A DNA stretch of 64,000 nt from Dugong dugon (taxonomy: Eukaryota; Chordata; Mammalia; Sirenia; Dugongidae): the NCBI GenBank assembly GCA_030035585.1, contig CM057468.1, positions 59,330,145-59,394,144 of the forward strand. Direction: 5' to 3'. The notes beneath the pieces are model-generated. The model did not search any database. It was not told the DNA's origin and worked only from the letters and a program-made list of their open reading frames with translations. Within the stretch, counting starts at the first letter, position 1. The number at the start of each line of letters is the position of its first letter. Shown in pieces: positions 9,749 through 21,117 of the stretch. The translations under genes were made by a program, and so were the position numbers.

Positions 9749-12700
9749 TTATAATAGTGATCTTGTACAATATTTGTCCGGTGACTGACTAAATTCACTC
9801 AGCATAATGACCTCCAGCTTCTTCCGTGTTATGTTTCATGGCTTCATCATTTTTTCTTTATCACTGCGTAGTATTCCATTATGTGGATATACCATAATTT
9901 GTTTATCCATTCGTCTGTTGATGGGCACCTAGGTTGTTTCCATCTTTATGCTATTGTCAACAGTGCTGCAGAGAACATGGGTGTGCGTATATCTATTCGT
10001 GTGACAGCTCTTATTTCTCTAGGATGTATTCCAAGGAGCGGGATAGCTGGATTGTATGGTACTTTGATTTCTAGCTTTTTAAGGAAGTTCCAAATGGATT
10101 TCCAAGTGGTTGTACCATTTTACATTCCCACCAACAGTGTATAAATGTTCCAGTCTCTCCACAACCTCTCCAGCATTTATTATTTTGAGTTTTTTAGATT
10201 AATGCTAGCCTTGTTGGGGTGAGATGATACCTCATTGTAGTTTTTATCTGCATTTCTCTAAAGGCTAATGATTGTGAGCATTTCTTCATGTGTCTATTAG
10301 CCACCTGAGTATCTTCTTTGGTGAAATGCCTGTTCGTGTCATTTGCCCATTTTTTAATTGGGTTATTTGTCTTTTTGTTGCTGAGGTTTTGCAGTATCTT
10401 GTAGATTTCAGAGATTAGATGCTGATCGGATTTGTCGTAGCCAAAATTTTTTTCCCAGTCTGTAGGTTGTCTTTTTACTCTTTTGGTGAAGTCTCTTGAT
10501 GAGCATACGTGTTTGATTTTTAGGAGCTCCCATTTATCTAGTCTCTCTTCTGGTGCTTGTGCATTGTTACTAATGGTTCATATTGTGTTTATGCCATGTA
10601 TTAGGCTCCTAGCATTGTCCCTATGTTTTCTTCCATGATCTTTATTGTTTTTGATTTTATATTTAAGCCTTTGATCCATTTTGAGTTAGTTTTTATGCAT
10701 GGTGTGAGGTATGGGTCTTGTTTCAGTTTTTTGCAGATGGATATCTAGTTATGCCAGCACCATTTGTTAAAGAGACTCGTCTTTTCCCCAGTTAACAGAC
10801 TTTGGTCCTTTGTCAAGTATCAGCTGCTCATAGGTGGATGAATTTATGTCTGGATTCTCAGTTCTGTTCCATTGATCTATGTATCTGTTGTTGTACCAGT
10901 ACCAAGCTGTATTTTGACTACCGTGGTGGTATAATAGGTTCTAAAATCAGGTAGTGTGACGCCTCCCACTTTGTAGTTCTTCTTGAGTAATGCTTTACTT
11001 ATTCAGGGCCTCTTCCCTTTCCATATGAAGTTGGTGATTTGTTTCTCCATCTCATTAAAAAATGCTGTTGGAATTGGGATCGGGATTGCATTGTGTCTGT
11101 AGATCACTTTGGGTAAAATCGACATTTTCTCAATGTTGAGTCTACCTATCCATGAGCAAGGTATATTTTTCCACTTTATACAGGTCTCTTTTGGTTTCTT
11201 GCAGTAGTGTCTTATAGTTTTCATTGTATAGGTCTTTACATTTCTGGTTAGATTTATTCCTAATTATTTTATCTTCTTGGGGGCTATTGTAAATGGTATT
11301 GATTTGCTGATTTCCTCATTGAACTTCTCTTTGTTTGTGTAAAGGAATCCAACTGATTTTTGTATGTTTATCTTGTATCCGATACTTTGCTAAAATCTTC
11401 TATTAGTTCCAGTAATTTTCTTGTGAATTCTTTGGGATTTTCTGTGTATCAGATCATATCATCTGCAAATAGATACTTTTATTTCTTCCTTACAAATATG
11501 GAAGCACTTTGTTTCTTTTTCTAGCCTAATTGTTCTGGCTAGGAACTCCAGCACAATGCTCAGTAAGAGTGGTGATAAAGGGCATCCTTGTCTGGTTCCT
11601 ATTCTCTAGGGGAATGCTTTCAAAGTCTCTCCATTTAGGATGATGTTGGCTGTTGGCTTTGTATAAAAGCCCTTAATTATGTTGAGGAATTTCCCTTCTA
11701 GTCCTATTTTGTTGAGAGTTTTTATCATGAATAGGTGTTGGACTTTGTCAAATGCCTTTTCTGCATCAATTGATAAGATCATGTGGTTCTTGTCTTTTGT
11801 TTTCTTTATGTGATGGATTACACTGATTGTTTTTCTAATGTTGAACCATCCCTGCATAGCTGGTATAAACCCCACTTGATCATGGTGAATTATTTTTTGA
11901 TGTGTTGCTGAATTCTGTGGCTAGAATTTTGTTGAGGATTTTTGTGTTAATGTTCATGAGGGATATTGGTCTGTAATTTTCTTTTTTTGTGGTGTCTTTA
12001 CCTGGTTTTGGTATCAGGGTTATGCTGGCTTCATAGAATGAGCTTGGGAGTATTCCATCCTTTTCTATGCTCTGAAATAACTTTAGTAGTAGTAGTGTGG
12101 TGTTAACTCTTTTCTGAAAGTTTGGTAGAATTCTTCAGTGAAGCCATCTGGGCCAGGGTTTTTTTTGGTTGGGAGTTTAATTACCTTTTCAAACTCTTCT
12201 TTTGTTATAGGTTTATTTAGTTGTTCTACCTCTGTTTGCATTAGTTTAGGTAGGTAGTGAGTTTCTAGAAATTTGTCTACTTCCTCTAGGTTTTCAAATT
12301 TGTTAGAGTACAGTTGTTCATAGTATTCTGTTATGATTCTTTTAATTTCAGTTGGGTCTCTTGTGATACCACCCACCTCATTTCTTATACGGGTTATTTG
12401 TTTCCTCTCTTTTTTTTCTTTTGTTTGGCCAATGGTTTATCAATTTTGTTGATATTTTCAAAAAACCAGCTTTTGGTCTTGTTAACTCTTTCAATTGTTT
12501 TTCTATTCTCTATTTCATTTAATTCTGCTCTGGTTCTTATTATTTCCTTTTGTCTGGCGTGTGAGGGCTTTTGCTGCTCTCTTTCTACTTGTTCCAGCTG
12601 TAGGGTTAATGTTTTGATTATGACTCTTCTTCTTTTTGGATGTGTGCATTTATTGCTATAAACTGAACTCTGAGCACTGCTTTTGATATGTCCCAAAGGT

Positions 12701-13548
12701 TCTGGTAGGATGTGTTTTCATTCTCGTTTGATTCTATGAATTTCTTTATTCCATCCTTAATTTCTTCTATAACCCAGTAGTTTTTGAGCAAGGTGTTGTT
12801 CAGTTTCCATGTGTTTGATTTTTTTCCTTGCTTTTTCTGTTGTTGATTTCTACTTTTATGGCTTTGTGATCAGAAAAGATCCTTTGTAATATTTCGATGC
12901 TTTGGATTTCATTAAGACTTGCTTTATGGCCTAATATGTGGTCTATTCTGGAGAACGTTCAATGTGTGTTGGAAAAAAAGGATACTTGGCTGCATCCGGA
13001 TGGACTGTTCGGTATATGTCTATGAGATCAAGTTGGTTGATGTAGCATTTAGCTCTTCTGTGTCTTTGTTGAGCTTCTTTCTGGATGTTCTGTCCTTCAC
13101 CGAAAGTGATGTGTCGAAGTCTCCGACTACTATTGTGAAGCTGTCTGTCTCTCTTTTAAGTGGTGTTAGAGTTTGTTTTATGTATTTTGGAGCCCTGTCG
13201 TTGGGTATGTAAATATTTATTATAGTTATGTCGTCGTGGTGTATTGACCCTTTAATCATTTTATAGTGTCCTTCCTTATCCTTTGTGGTGGATTTTACCT
13301 TAAAGTCTATTTTGTAAAAGAGTAATATTTCCACTCCTGTTCTTTTCTGAGTGTTGTTTGCTTGATATATTTTTTCCATCCTTTGAGGTTTAGTTTGTTT
13401 GTGACTTTGAGTCTAAGGTGTGTCTCTTTTAGGCAGCATATGGATTGTGTTTTTTTATCCAATCTGCTGCTATCTGTCTCTTTATTGGTGTATTTAGTCC
13501 CTTTACATTCAGCATAATTATTGATAGGTATGAGTTTAGTGCTGTCAT
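9749..13548 (-). pseudogene. L1 ORF2 (endonuclease and RT), broken
   Basis: Start codon at 13546-13548 and stop TAA at 9749-9751, about 3.8 kb, the usual ORF2 size. Endonuclease pieces are visible at 13020-13379 (ITIINIYIPNDRAPKYIKQ and VGDFDTSLS). RT pieces are at 12083-12376 ([17 protein letters not shown]) and 11606-11875 ([16 protein letters not shown]). A thumb-region piece is at 11003-11224. Numerous stops and frameshifts divide it, so no functional protein is expected. Confidence 0.88.
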
Positions 13549-13948
13549 TTTGATGTCTTTTTTTGGGTGTTGTTGACAGTTTCTTTGTTCCACTTAATTT
13601 TCTGTGCTGAGTCGATTTTCTTTATTATTTTCTTTTCATCTTTTTCATTGTTGATTTCGTATTTGCTGAGTCTTTATATTTTTTAGTTTTTTATTTTGAC
13701 TTGTAGGATGGTTAGTTTCCTTTGTGGTTACCTTAATATTTACCCCTATTTTTCTATGTTTATAACTGTCTTTTATTTCTTTATATTGCCTTGACTTCCT
13801 GTCCATATGAAAAATCTGTCTACATTTTTTAAGTCCCTCTTTTTTCTTTTAATGTTGTCATCTTTTACACATTGACATCTGTTTCCCTATTTTCAATGTT
13901 TTAGCTTTGATTTACTTTTGTGACTTCCCTATCTGGGTTGATATCTGG

Positions 13949-14987
13949 TCACTCTGTCGTGCATTCTAGTCTTGGGTTGTTATCTGATCTTACTGATTTT
14001 CTAACTGGAGGACTCTGTTTATTTTTTTTTTGTAATTTTGGTTTGGTTTTTGCAGATTTCCTAAACTTCTGTTTATCTGGAAATGCCCTAATTTCACCAT
14101 CATATTTGAGAGACAATTTTTCTGGATATATAATTCTTGCCTGGCAGTATTTTTCCTTCAAGGCTTTATATATGTTGTCCCATTGCCTTCTTGCCTGCAT
14201 GGTTTCTGCTGAGTAATCTGAGCTTGTTTGTATTGACTGTCCTTTGTAGATGACTTTCCGTTTATCCATAGACACCCTTAAAATTCTTTCTTTATCTTTG
14301 GTTTTGGCAAGTTGGATTATAATATGTCTTGGTGACTGTCTTTTGGGATCTACCTTATGTGGGGTTTGAAGAGCATCTTGGATAGATATCTTGTTATCTT
14401 TCACGATACCAGGGAAGTTTTCTGCCAACAAATCTTCCACAATTATCTCTGTATTTTCTGTTATCCACCCCGTTCTGGTACTCCAGTCACTTGTAGGTTA
14501 TTCCTCTTGATAGAGTTCCAAGTAATTCATAGGGTTTCTTCATTTTTTTAATCCTTTTATTTGAGTTTTCCTCTGATAAGTTGGTGTCAAGTGCTTTATC
14601 TTCAGTCTCACTAATTCTGACTTCTGTTGCCTCAATTCTGTTGCTATGACTTTCTATTGAGTTGTGTAATTCTGAAATTTTATTGTTTATCTTCTGGATT
14701 TCTGAGTGCTATCTCTCTATGGATTCTTGCAGCCTGTTAAATTTGTCATTATGCTTTTCTCTAATCTTCTTAGGTTCCTCTATTGCATGTTCTGCATTTT
14801 GATTAATTTCCTTCTTAATTTCTTGAAGAGTTCTGTATGTTAATCTTTTGTATTCTGCCTCTGGTAATTCCAAGAAATTCTCCTCCTCTGGAAAATTTCT
14901 AGATTCTTTATTTTGGGAACTTGCGGAAGCCATCATGGATTGCCTCTTTATGTGATTTGATATTGACTGTTGTCTCCAAGCCATCAA
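13949..14987 (-). pseudogene. L1 ORF1 (RNA-binding chaperone), broken
   Basis: Two large open pieces make up ORF1. The N-terminal piece (14709-14987) has charged, coiled-coil-like sequence (EEENFLELPEAEYKRL). The C-terminal piece (13949-14440) has the conserved RRM and C-terminal domain motifs (RHIIIQLAKTKDKERIL, METMQ-type ETMQARRQWDNIYKALK, and RIIYPEKLSLKYDGEIR). ORF1p forms trimers that coat L1 RNA. A frame break lies between the two pieces. Confidence 0.9.
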
Positions 14988-16368
14988 TAAGTTATTATAT
15001 TTATTTTATTTATTTTTGCTTACTGTGTCCTAGCTTCTTGTTTTGTTTTGAGATGCCCAAATAGGCTGCTCATATGAGCTAGTTTTATTATTGGCACCTT
15101 TGGAGGTCTAATGTCCTGTCAACAGTTGGTTAGGTCTGTTACTATGTATATGAGCTCAGGAGTCTGCCCAATCCTTCTGTATGGATTCAGCTCAGGTGCC
15201 CAGGTAGATAACCACCAAGTGTGTGGTGTAGGCTCTGACTTACAGTCCTAGACAGGCATGGGTGATTGGTGTAGGCACAGGCATCTGGCTGCAGCAAGGG
15301 TACACACTCTGAGCAAGGCAGGGCATTGATGGTTGCCCCCGAGTGTCCAGGAGGAAGGCATGTCCCTGTTCCCTAGAGCGCGTAGGTTGCTGGGTTTTGC
15401 AGCAGACTATAAGCACCTAATGCTGTTGGCTATAAGGACTGGGGGGCACTTCTTATTCATAAACCCTTCTTGCAGGTGGGTAGGTGGCATGGGTGGAGCC
15501 ACCAGTCCTCAGGCCCCTGATGTGGCAAGGTGAAGACCTACCCTGCTTAATGGGCAGGGCAGTGTCAGTTGTCAAGAACCTGCCACTTCACAGCTGAAAC
15601 AGTTGATGATAGACTTCCTGTATATACCCTGGTGTACTGCGGTAATGAGGGCCTATGCTGTTGAGATGGGCCCTCACAAGTCTATGCAGGGAGAAGGGCA
15701 CTCAAAGTCCATGGATCCCTTATGCCTGTGCCTAGGCAAAGGAGCTGTGCCTACCCTGGGTTCCTGGCTTAGGGGAGCCAGCAGTTTATTTTTTCCCGTT
15801 TGTTAATTTGTTCACTTTCCAAGGCAAGGAGAATGGCTCTGGGCATGTGACGGATCCTAGTTTCAGCCCAGGGGACTTGACAATTGCTGAAGCCAGTCTG
15901 GGACCCAGTGCAGAGCATGAAGTGGGGAGGTAAATGGGAGAGAGGGTTTTCCCTAAGATGAGTGTTTTTGATCCGCACCGTAGGCCATACACAACTACTT
16001 AACTTTCACTGATCCAGGGCTGCTCATCACTGGTTCTGGGTGGCTGTGTAGACTGTGTGGCACTGGGTGTGTCCCTGTGCGGAAAACGCCCCTCCTGAGC
16101 ACTGCCGCTTGCTTGGCTCACTGCTCACCTCCAAGCCGATCAGGCCTGAAGGGCTCAGGCTCTCGCTGGTTTAGGTCTGGCAACTCCTTGCTGCTTCCAA
16201 ACCATCTCTCCCTCCCGCTGCCACTCAGTCTGGTTCCTCAACTCTGCCTTTGATGTTCAGGCCTCCCAGATTACCATATATAATCGATTCACTTATTTTT
16301 TTAGATCTTTGTTGTAAGAGGGTCCACCAGAAGTGTCTGACTACTCTGCCATCTTGGCCCCGCCCGCC
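14988..16368 (-). promoter_or_regulatory. L1 5' UTR / internal promoter
   Basis: About 1.4 kb between ORF1 and the element's 5' end, relatively GC-rich and with CpG dinucleotides unlike the AT-rich surroundings. The outer end carries a YY1-type CAAGATGGC on the minus strand (16348-16356) within 20 bases of the 5' terminus, the position used in human L1 to set the start site. Whether it is active cannot be judged from sequence. Confidence 0.7.
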
Positions 16369-16773
16369 CTTCCCTGATTTTTAGACCACACAGTATCCTT
16401 TTGTTCTCTTTGAATAATTGGCTCTTGGTCTATGTATAAGTTCCACAGGAACACAATTAAGTGTTCTGGTATATGCATTTTTCATAATGCTATGCATAAT
16501 TTATTATGATACCCACAGTTGAATGCCTTTGCATAGTCAATAAAACACAGTTAAACATTTTTTTGGTATTTTCAGCTTTCAGTCAAGATCCCTCATTCCA
16601 CATCCTCTTCTGTGTGCAGCTTGAATTTCTGGCAGTTCCCTGTCTGTGAACTGCAGTAACTGTTTTATCTTCAGCAAAATTTTACTTGTGTATGATATTA
16701 ATGATATTGTTCAATAATTTCTGCATTCTGTTGGATCATCTTTCTTTGGAACGGGCACAAATATGGATCTCTT

Positions 16774-17181
16774 CTAGTCCGTTGGCCATGTAGCTGTCTT
16801 CCAAATTTCTTGGCATAGATGAATTAGTGCTTCTAGCACTGCATTTGTTTCTTGAAACGTCTCAGTTAGTGTTCCATCAGTTCCTGGAGCCTTATTTTTT
16901 ACCCATGCCCTCAGTGCAGCTTGGCCTTCGTCCTTCAGTACCATTGGTTTTTGATCATATGCCACCTCCTGAAATGTTTGATAGTCGACCAATTCTTTTT
17001 GGTACAGTGACTCTGTGTATTCCTTCCATCTTCTTTTGATGCTTTCTACATCATTCAATATTTTTTCCATAGAATCCTTCAGTATTGCAACTGAAGGCCT
17101 GAATTTTTTCTTCAGTTCTTTCACCTTGAGACATGCTGAGTGTATTCCTTTTTGGTTTTTTATCTCCAGGTCATTGCACAT
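16774..17181 (-). pseudogene. RTE pre-reverse-transcriptase region
   Basis: A 135-codon open stretch leading into the RT domain. Visible marks are SIKRRWKEYTESLYQKE (upstream of RT in RTE/BovB-type proteins) and KNKAPGTDGTLTETFQ, the RT motif usually written KAPGPDGI. The remaining RT motifs are lost between this piece and 8779, where the L1 at 8780-16368 splits the element. Confidence 0.8.
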
Positions 17182-17208
17182 TTCATTATAATATTTTACT
17201 TTTTCTTC

Positions 17209-18296
17209 TTAAGCAAGCCTTTGAAATCTTCTTTTTAGCTCATTTATTTCATCATTTCTTCTATTCACTTTAGCTACTCTATGTTCAAGAGCAAGTTTCA
17301 GAGTTTCTTCTGACATCCATTTGTTCTTTTCTTTTATTCCTGTTCTTTTTAATGAGCTTTTGCTTTCATCATGTATGATGTCCTTTACGTCATCCCACAA
17401 CTCGTCTGGTCTTCAGTCTTTAGTGTTTACTGTGTCAAATCTATTGTTAAAGTGGTTTCTAAATTCATATGTGATGTACTCAAGGTAGAGCCCTGGTGGC
17501 GCAGTTGTTAAGAACTCAGCTGTTAACCCAATGGTTAGCATTTTAAATATGCCAGCTACTCCTTGGAGACCCTCTGGGGCAGTTATACTCTATCCTATAG
17601 GGTAGCTAGAGTCAGAATCGACTTGATAGTAATGGGAAAATACTCTAGGTTGTTCTTTGGCTTCTTTTAATTTTCTTCAGCTTCAGCTTGAACTTGCACA
17701 GGAGCAACAGAAGGTCTGTTCCTCAGTCAGCCTCTGTTCTTGGTCTAACTGATGACATTGAGGTTCTTCATCATCTCTTTCCACGGGTGTAGTCAATTTG
17801 ATTCCTGTGTGTTCCATCTGGCAAGGTCTATGTTTATAGTCACTGTTTATGTTGTTGAAAAAAAGATATTTGCAAAGAATAAGTGGTTGGTCTTGCAAAA
17901 TTCTATCAAACCATCTACTGTGTCACTTCTGTTACTAAGGCTATATTTTCTAACTATTTATTCTTCTTATTTATTTCCAGTTTTTGCATTCCAATCACCA
18001 GTTATTATCATTGCATCGTGATTGCATGTTTGATCAATTTCAGACTACAGAAGTTGGTAAAAATCTTCAATCTCTTCATCTTCGGCATTGGTGGTTGATG
18101 CGTAAATTTGAATAACAGTCTTATCAACTGGTCTTCCTTGTAGACGTATGGGTATTATCCTATCACTGACAACATTGAACTTCATGATAAATCTTGAAAT
18201 CTCCTTTTTGATGATGAATGCAATGTCATTTCTCTTCAATTTTTCATTTCCAGCATAGCAGACCATCCAATTGATTGTCTGATTCAAAATGGCCAA
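17209..18296 (-). pseudogene. RTE endonuclease and linker coding region (decayed)
   Basis: The frame at 18045-18296 encodes a piece of the APE-type endonuclease that nicks target DNA for RTE insertion. It includes NQTINWMVCYAGNEKLKRND and VIQIYASTTNAEDEEIEDFY, the latter matching the '(I/V)xYAPT' strand of this family. The frame at 17209-17400 (MWDDVKDIIHDESK) belongs to the linker between endonuclease and RT. Stops and an AfroSINE (17488-17640) interrupt the coding region. Confidence 0.75.
17488..17640 (+). mobile_element. AfroSINE (in RTE)
   Basis: A complete tRNA-derived SINE: head 'GCCCTGGTGGCGCAGTTGTT', middle 'CTACTCCTTGGAGACC', tail 'GTCAGAATCGACTTGATAG'. Near-identical flanks TACTCAAGGT (17477-17486) and TACTCTAGGT (17641-17650) mark the target-site duplication. 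It lies in the linker region of the RTE element. Confidence 0.9.
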
Positions 18297-18450
18297 TGCT
18301 AGTCTATTTCAGCTCACTAATGCCTAGGATATCAATCTTTATGCATTCCATTTCATTTTTGACAACTTCCTATTTTCCTAGATACATACTTCATACATCC
18401 CACATTGCAATTATTGGTGAATGTTTGCAGCTGTTTCTTCTCATTTTGAG

Positions 18451-18660
18451 TTATACCGCTTCAGCAAATGATGGTACCAAAAGCTTTTCTCCATCCATGT
18501 CATTAAGATCCACTTTACTTTGAGGAGGCAGCTCTTTCCCAGTCATATTTTGAGTGCCTTCCAACCTGAGGGACTCATCTTCCGGCACTATGTCAGACAG
18601 TGTTCCGCTGCTATTTGTAAGGTTTTCACTGGCCAATTTTTTTTTAAAGTAGTAGATCAC
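18451..18660 (-). pseudogene. RTE 5' leader open stretch
   Basis: A 69-codon open stretch near the RTE 5' end (MIYYFKKKLASENLT...). It starts inside the leader text 'GACTAGGAAGAAAGACCTGG' (about 18671-18690, reverse strand) that also occurs in the composite SINE at 19880-20222. It may be the N-terminal part of the RTE ORF or an upstream ORF. No known domain is visible. Confidence 0.45.
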
Positions 18661-18817
18661 CAGGTCTTTCTTCCTAGTCTGTCTGAGTCTTGAAGCTCCA
18701 GTGAAACCTGTCCACCATGGGTTACCCTCCTGGTATTTAAAATACCAGTGGCAGAGCTTCCGGCATCACAGTAACACATAAGCCACCACAGTATGACAAA
18801 CTGACATATGAGTGTTG

Positions 18818-18994
18818 ACCTTATTCCTTTACTTATTATAAAATATAAGATATAAATGGGACTAGTGCATTTTTGGTTGTATGGATGTTAATTGTATCAT
18901 GTTAGGCTCAAGTATGCCTTAATAATTGTTTTATTTAGAGATTATGTATGGTTTAAGGAGATGTGTACATGTGCCAAATTGACAAGGAGTGGAC
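18818..18994 (+). other. ERV-L 3' internal end with polypurine tract
   Basis: After the RTE insertion the provirus resumes for about 180 bp up to the 3' LTR. It ends GACAAGGAGTGGAC, a purine-rich stretch directly before the LTR, as expected for the plus-strand primer. No env-like reading frame is present. Confidence 0.65.
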
Positions 18995-19624
18995 TGTGAT
19001 GGTTAAGGTTGTGTGTCAACTTGGCTGGACCATGATTCTCAGTAGTTTGGAAGTTATGTAATAATATAGTTTGACAGTTATATAATGATGTATTTTGGCA
19101 GTTATGTAATGATATAGTCATCCTCCATTTTGTGATCTCATGTAGTCATCCCTCATTTTGTGATCTGATGTGAGCAGCCAACCAGTTGAAAAGGGAGTTT
19201 CCTTGGGGGTGTATCCTGTATCCACTATATATGGATGTTCTGCGAAAGCTTGTTTGCTCTGGATCCTACATCTGGATTATCATTATCTGACCTTCAATTC
19301 TTGGGACTTGAGCCTGTCGTCTGACCTGCCCATTCTGGCATTTGCCAACTTCTGCAGCCAGCTGTCTGCTGTCTGACCTGCCAGTTTTGGGATTCGCCAG
19401 CCCCTGTATCCACATGAGTCACGAGAAGCCTCTAGCCTTACACCTGACCCATGGACCTGGGACTTGCCAGGAGAAACCTCCAGCCTGGTGCTTGACCACA
19501 GACTTGGGACTTGCCAGCCTCTACAACCTCGTGAGCCATTTCCTTGAGATAAATGTCTCTTTCTGTATATGTATTTATTTATATTTCACTGGTTTTGCTT
19601 CTCTAGAGAACCCAGCCTAAGACA
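18995..19624 (+). repeat. ERV-L 3' LTR
   Basis: Partner of the LTR at 848-1376, with the same TGTGATGGTTAAGG start and CCTAAGACA end. It is about 100 bp longer because a U3 segment has expanded: 'GCAGTTATGTAATGATATAG'-type text recurs at about 19060-19115 and 'CCTCATTTTGTGATCT'-type text recurs at 19121-19167. Shared landmarks include 'GCTCTGGATCCT' and 'GAGCCATTTCCTTGAG'. Confidence 0.87.
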
Positions 19625-19706
19625 CTGTACCTTTGCCTAAAAAGGATATCAGTTTTTTATTGTGTGCCAAACTAATGATCAAAACGTATCATAGAGATTA
19701 AATTAC

Positions 19707-19868
19707 AGCCTTGGTGGTGCGGTGGTTAAAAGCTTGGCTGCTAACCAAAAGGTTGGCAGTTTGAATCTACCGGCTGCTCCTTGGAAACCCTACGGGGCGG
19801 TTCTACTCTGTCCTGTAGGGTCACTATGAGTCAGAATCTACTACAAGGCAATGGGTTTGGGTTTTCAT
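19707..19868 (+). mobile_element. AfroSINE
   Basis: Head 'CAGCCTTGGTGGTGCGGTGG', middle 'GCTGCTCCTTGGAAACCC', tail 'ATGAGTCAGAATCTACTAC' followed by a T-rich 'GGTTTGGGTTTTC'. It lies just downstream of the ERV-L 3' LTR. The 80 bp between LTR and SINE show no recognisable element. Confidence 0.92.
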
Positions 19869-19879
19869 TTTTAATATTT

Positions 19880-20222
19880 ACAGTAGAATTCTTGCCTTCC
19901 ATGTGGCAGACTCAGGTTCAGTTCTTGACCAGTGCACATCATGTGCAGCCACCCGTCTGTCAGTGTGCAGCCACCCATCTGTCAGTGGAAGCTTTTGTGT
20001 TTCTATGATGCTGAACAGTTTCAGTGGTGTTTCCACACTAAGGTGGACTAGGAAGAAAGACCTGGCAATTTACTTCTGAAAATCAGCCAATGAAAACCCT
20101 ATGGATCAAAATGGTCTGAACCACAACTGATCATGGGGATGGTGGAAGATTGGGCAGTATTTCGTTCCATTATGCGTGAGGTTGCCGTGAGTTGGGGGCG
20201 AATTCACAGCAGATAACAATAT
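19880..20222 (+). mobile_element. tRNA-Gly-headed composite SINE with RTE-derived body
   Basis: The first about 50 bases (AGTAGAATTCTTGCCTTCCA, then GGTTCAGTTCTTGACCAGTG) resemble a glycine tRNA with A-box and B-box regions. The body 'GACTAGGAAGAAAGACCTGG' at about 20048-20067 followed by 'CAGCCAATGAAAACC' matches the RTE 5' leader at 18620-18690 (opposite strand). The end 'GGCAGTATTTCGTTCC' and 'AGCAGATAACAATATTAAC' matches the RTE 3' end seen at 39625-39690. The 'ACCCGTCTGTCAGTG' unit is duplicated near 19950-19986. Confidence 0.75.
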
Positions 20223-20239
20223 TAACGAAATTAAGCCTA

Positions 20240-20490
20240 TTAAAATTTTAATAGGCATTTGTATATTTTCTTTTGTAAATTGTTGCTTCATATCCTTTGT
20301 TATTTTTTTGCATTGTGTTTTCATATTAATTTGTGAGAACTCTTTATATACTCAGGATGTTAATTTTTTTCCCAATATATTGTTAAGCCTTTAACACTTT
20401 GGTAGCCACATTTGACAGTGTTTTCTTTAGAACTTTGGAATTTTGTGTTCTGTTTAAGATAGTTTTCCCCATAGAATTGTAAACATTTCT
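20240..20490 (-). repeat. Old L1 relic (3' part)
   Basis: Highly diverged text resembling the antisense of an L1 ORF2/3' region ('GAACTCTTTATATACTCAGG', then 'AACTTTGGAATTTTGTGTTC'), typical of old eutherian L1 copies. Ends are unclear. From here to 21117 nothing else is recognisable. Confidence 0.4.
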
Positions 20491-21117
20491 TTTATGTTAT
20501 ACATGCAAGGCTTTTGGGCTGGGGGTACTGGTAGCTTGTTTTCCCTTTATGGTGGATTCCTTTTCCTTCTGAGGTTTGCTGGTAATTCAAGGCATTGTTG
20601 TTTCTCTGGGCCAAGTGCATGCATGCTCTGTTTTAGGTTATGAGTAAAGATCTTTATTACCAGTTCTTTAATGCAGATAAGAAATGAGGAATGGGCCAAC
20701 CTGGTGGCTGATTAGAATATAGTTCCATAAATAATCTCCCTGAAGATTGGCCCAGGATCATCTTCTGCTCCTGGTATAATTCAACCTGAGATTGAATCAA
20801 CCCAGGATTGTCTTCAGAAGAGCCCTCCCCTGTGCATGTTTTGGCCCATGGTTTGTGTTGCCTATCTGATTGTATCTTTGTCTGTGTCTCAGAAATTCTC
20901 CAAAGTTCCTACTCGTATGCTAGCATTCCCCTTTGTTTTCATAGTGCATATATCACTCTACATTCCCGATCTCCCAACGCACACACTCATACTTATTTGT
21001 AGGGATTTAAAGTGAGAAAGGCACATGTCCTCAGAATACCATTTTGGTCCAGCTGCCTCACTATTTCTTGAAGTAAAAAATCCTTACAATAATAACATTT
21101 TTTCCTTTTTTTTTTTT

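Larger units (their letters stand above)
8780..16368 (-). mobile_element. Full-length L1 LINE
   Basis: A complete L1 structure on the minus strand: 3' UTR at 8780-9748, ORF2 at 9749-13548, a short spacer, ORF1 at 13949-14987, and a 5' UTR of about 1.4 kb. It ends in GGGCGGGGCCAAGATGGC read on the minus strand (16348-16366). The CAAGATGGC is a YY1-type site placed just inside the 5' end, as in other mammalian L1 promoters. Target-site duplications are CTTTCCTGATATTTTTA at 8763-8779 and CTTCCCTGATTTTTA at 16369-16383. It splits the older RTE element. Confidence 0.93.
7366..18817 (-). mobile_element. RTE-clade LINE (RTE1 type), near full length, with three nested insertions
   Basis: Four RTE pieces remain colinear on the minus strand: 7366-7700, 8181-8779, 16369-17487 and 17641-18817, together about 3.2 kb, the usual length for mammalian RTE. 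The right-hand piece holds the 5' end and endonuclease, the middle the pre-RT region, and the left the RT C-terminal part and the 3' end with an AAC-type tail. Breaks are caused by a solo LTR, an L1 and an AfroSINE. A plausible target-site duplication is ACTTATTCC (near 7357) and ACCTTATTCC (near 18818). The element sits in the ERV-L interior and is therefore younger than it. Confidence 0.85.

Noticed and set aside
12314..12661. Hydrophobic plus-strand frame resembling a membrane protein
   Set aside because: It is the reverse complement of L1 ORF2, whose Lys and Glu codons read as Phe and Leu in antisense.
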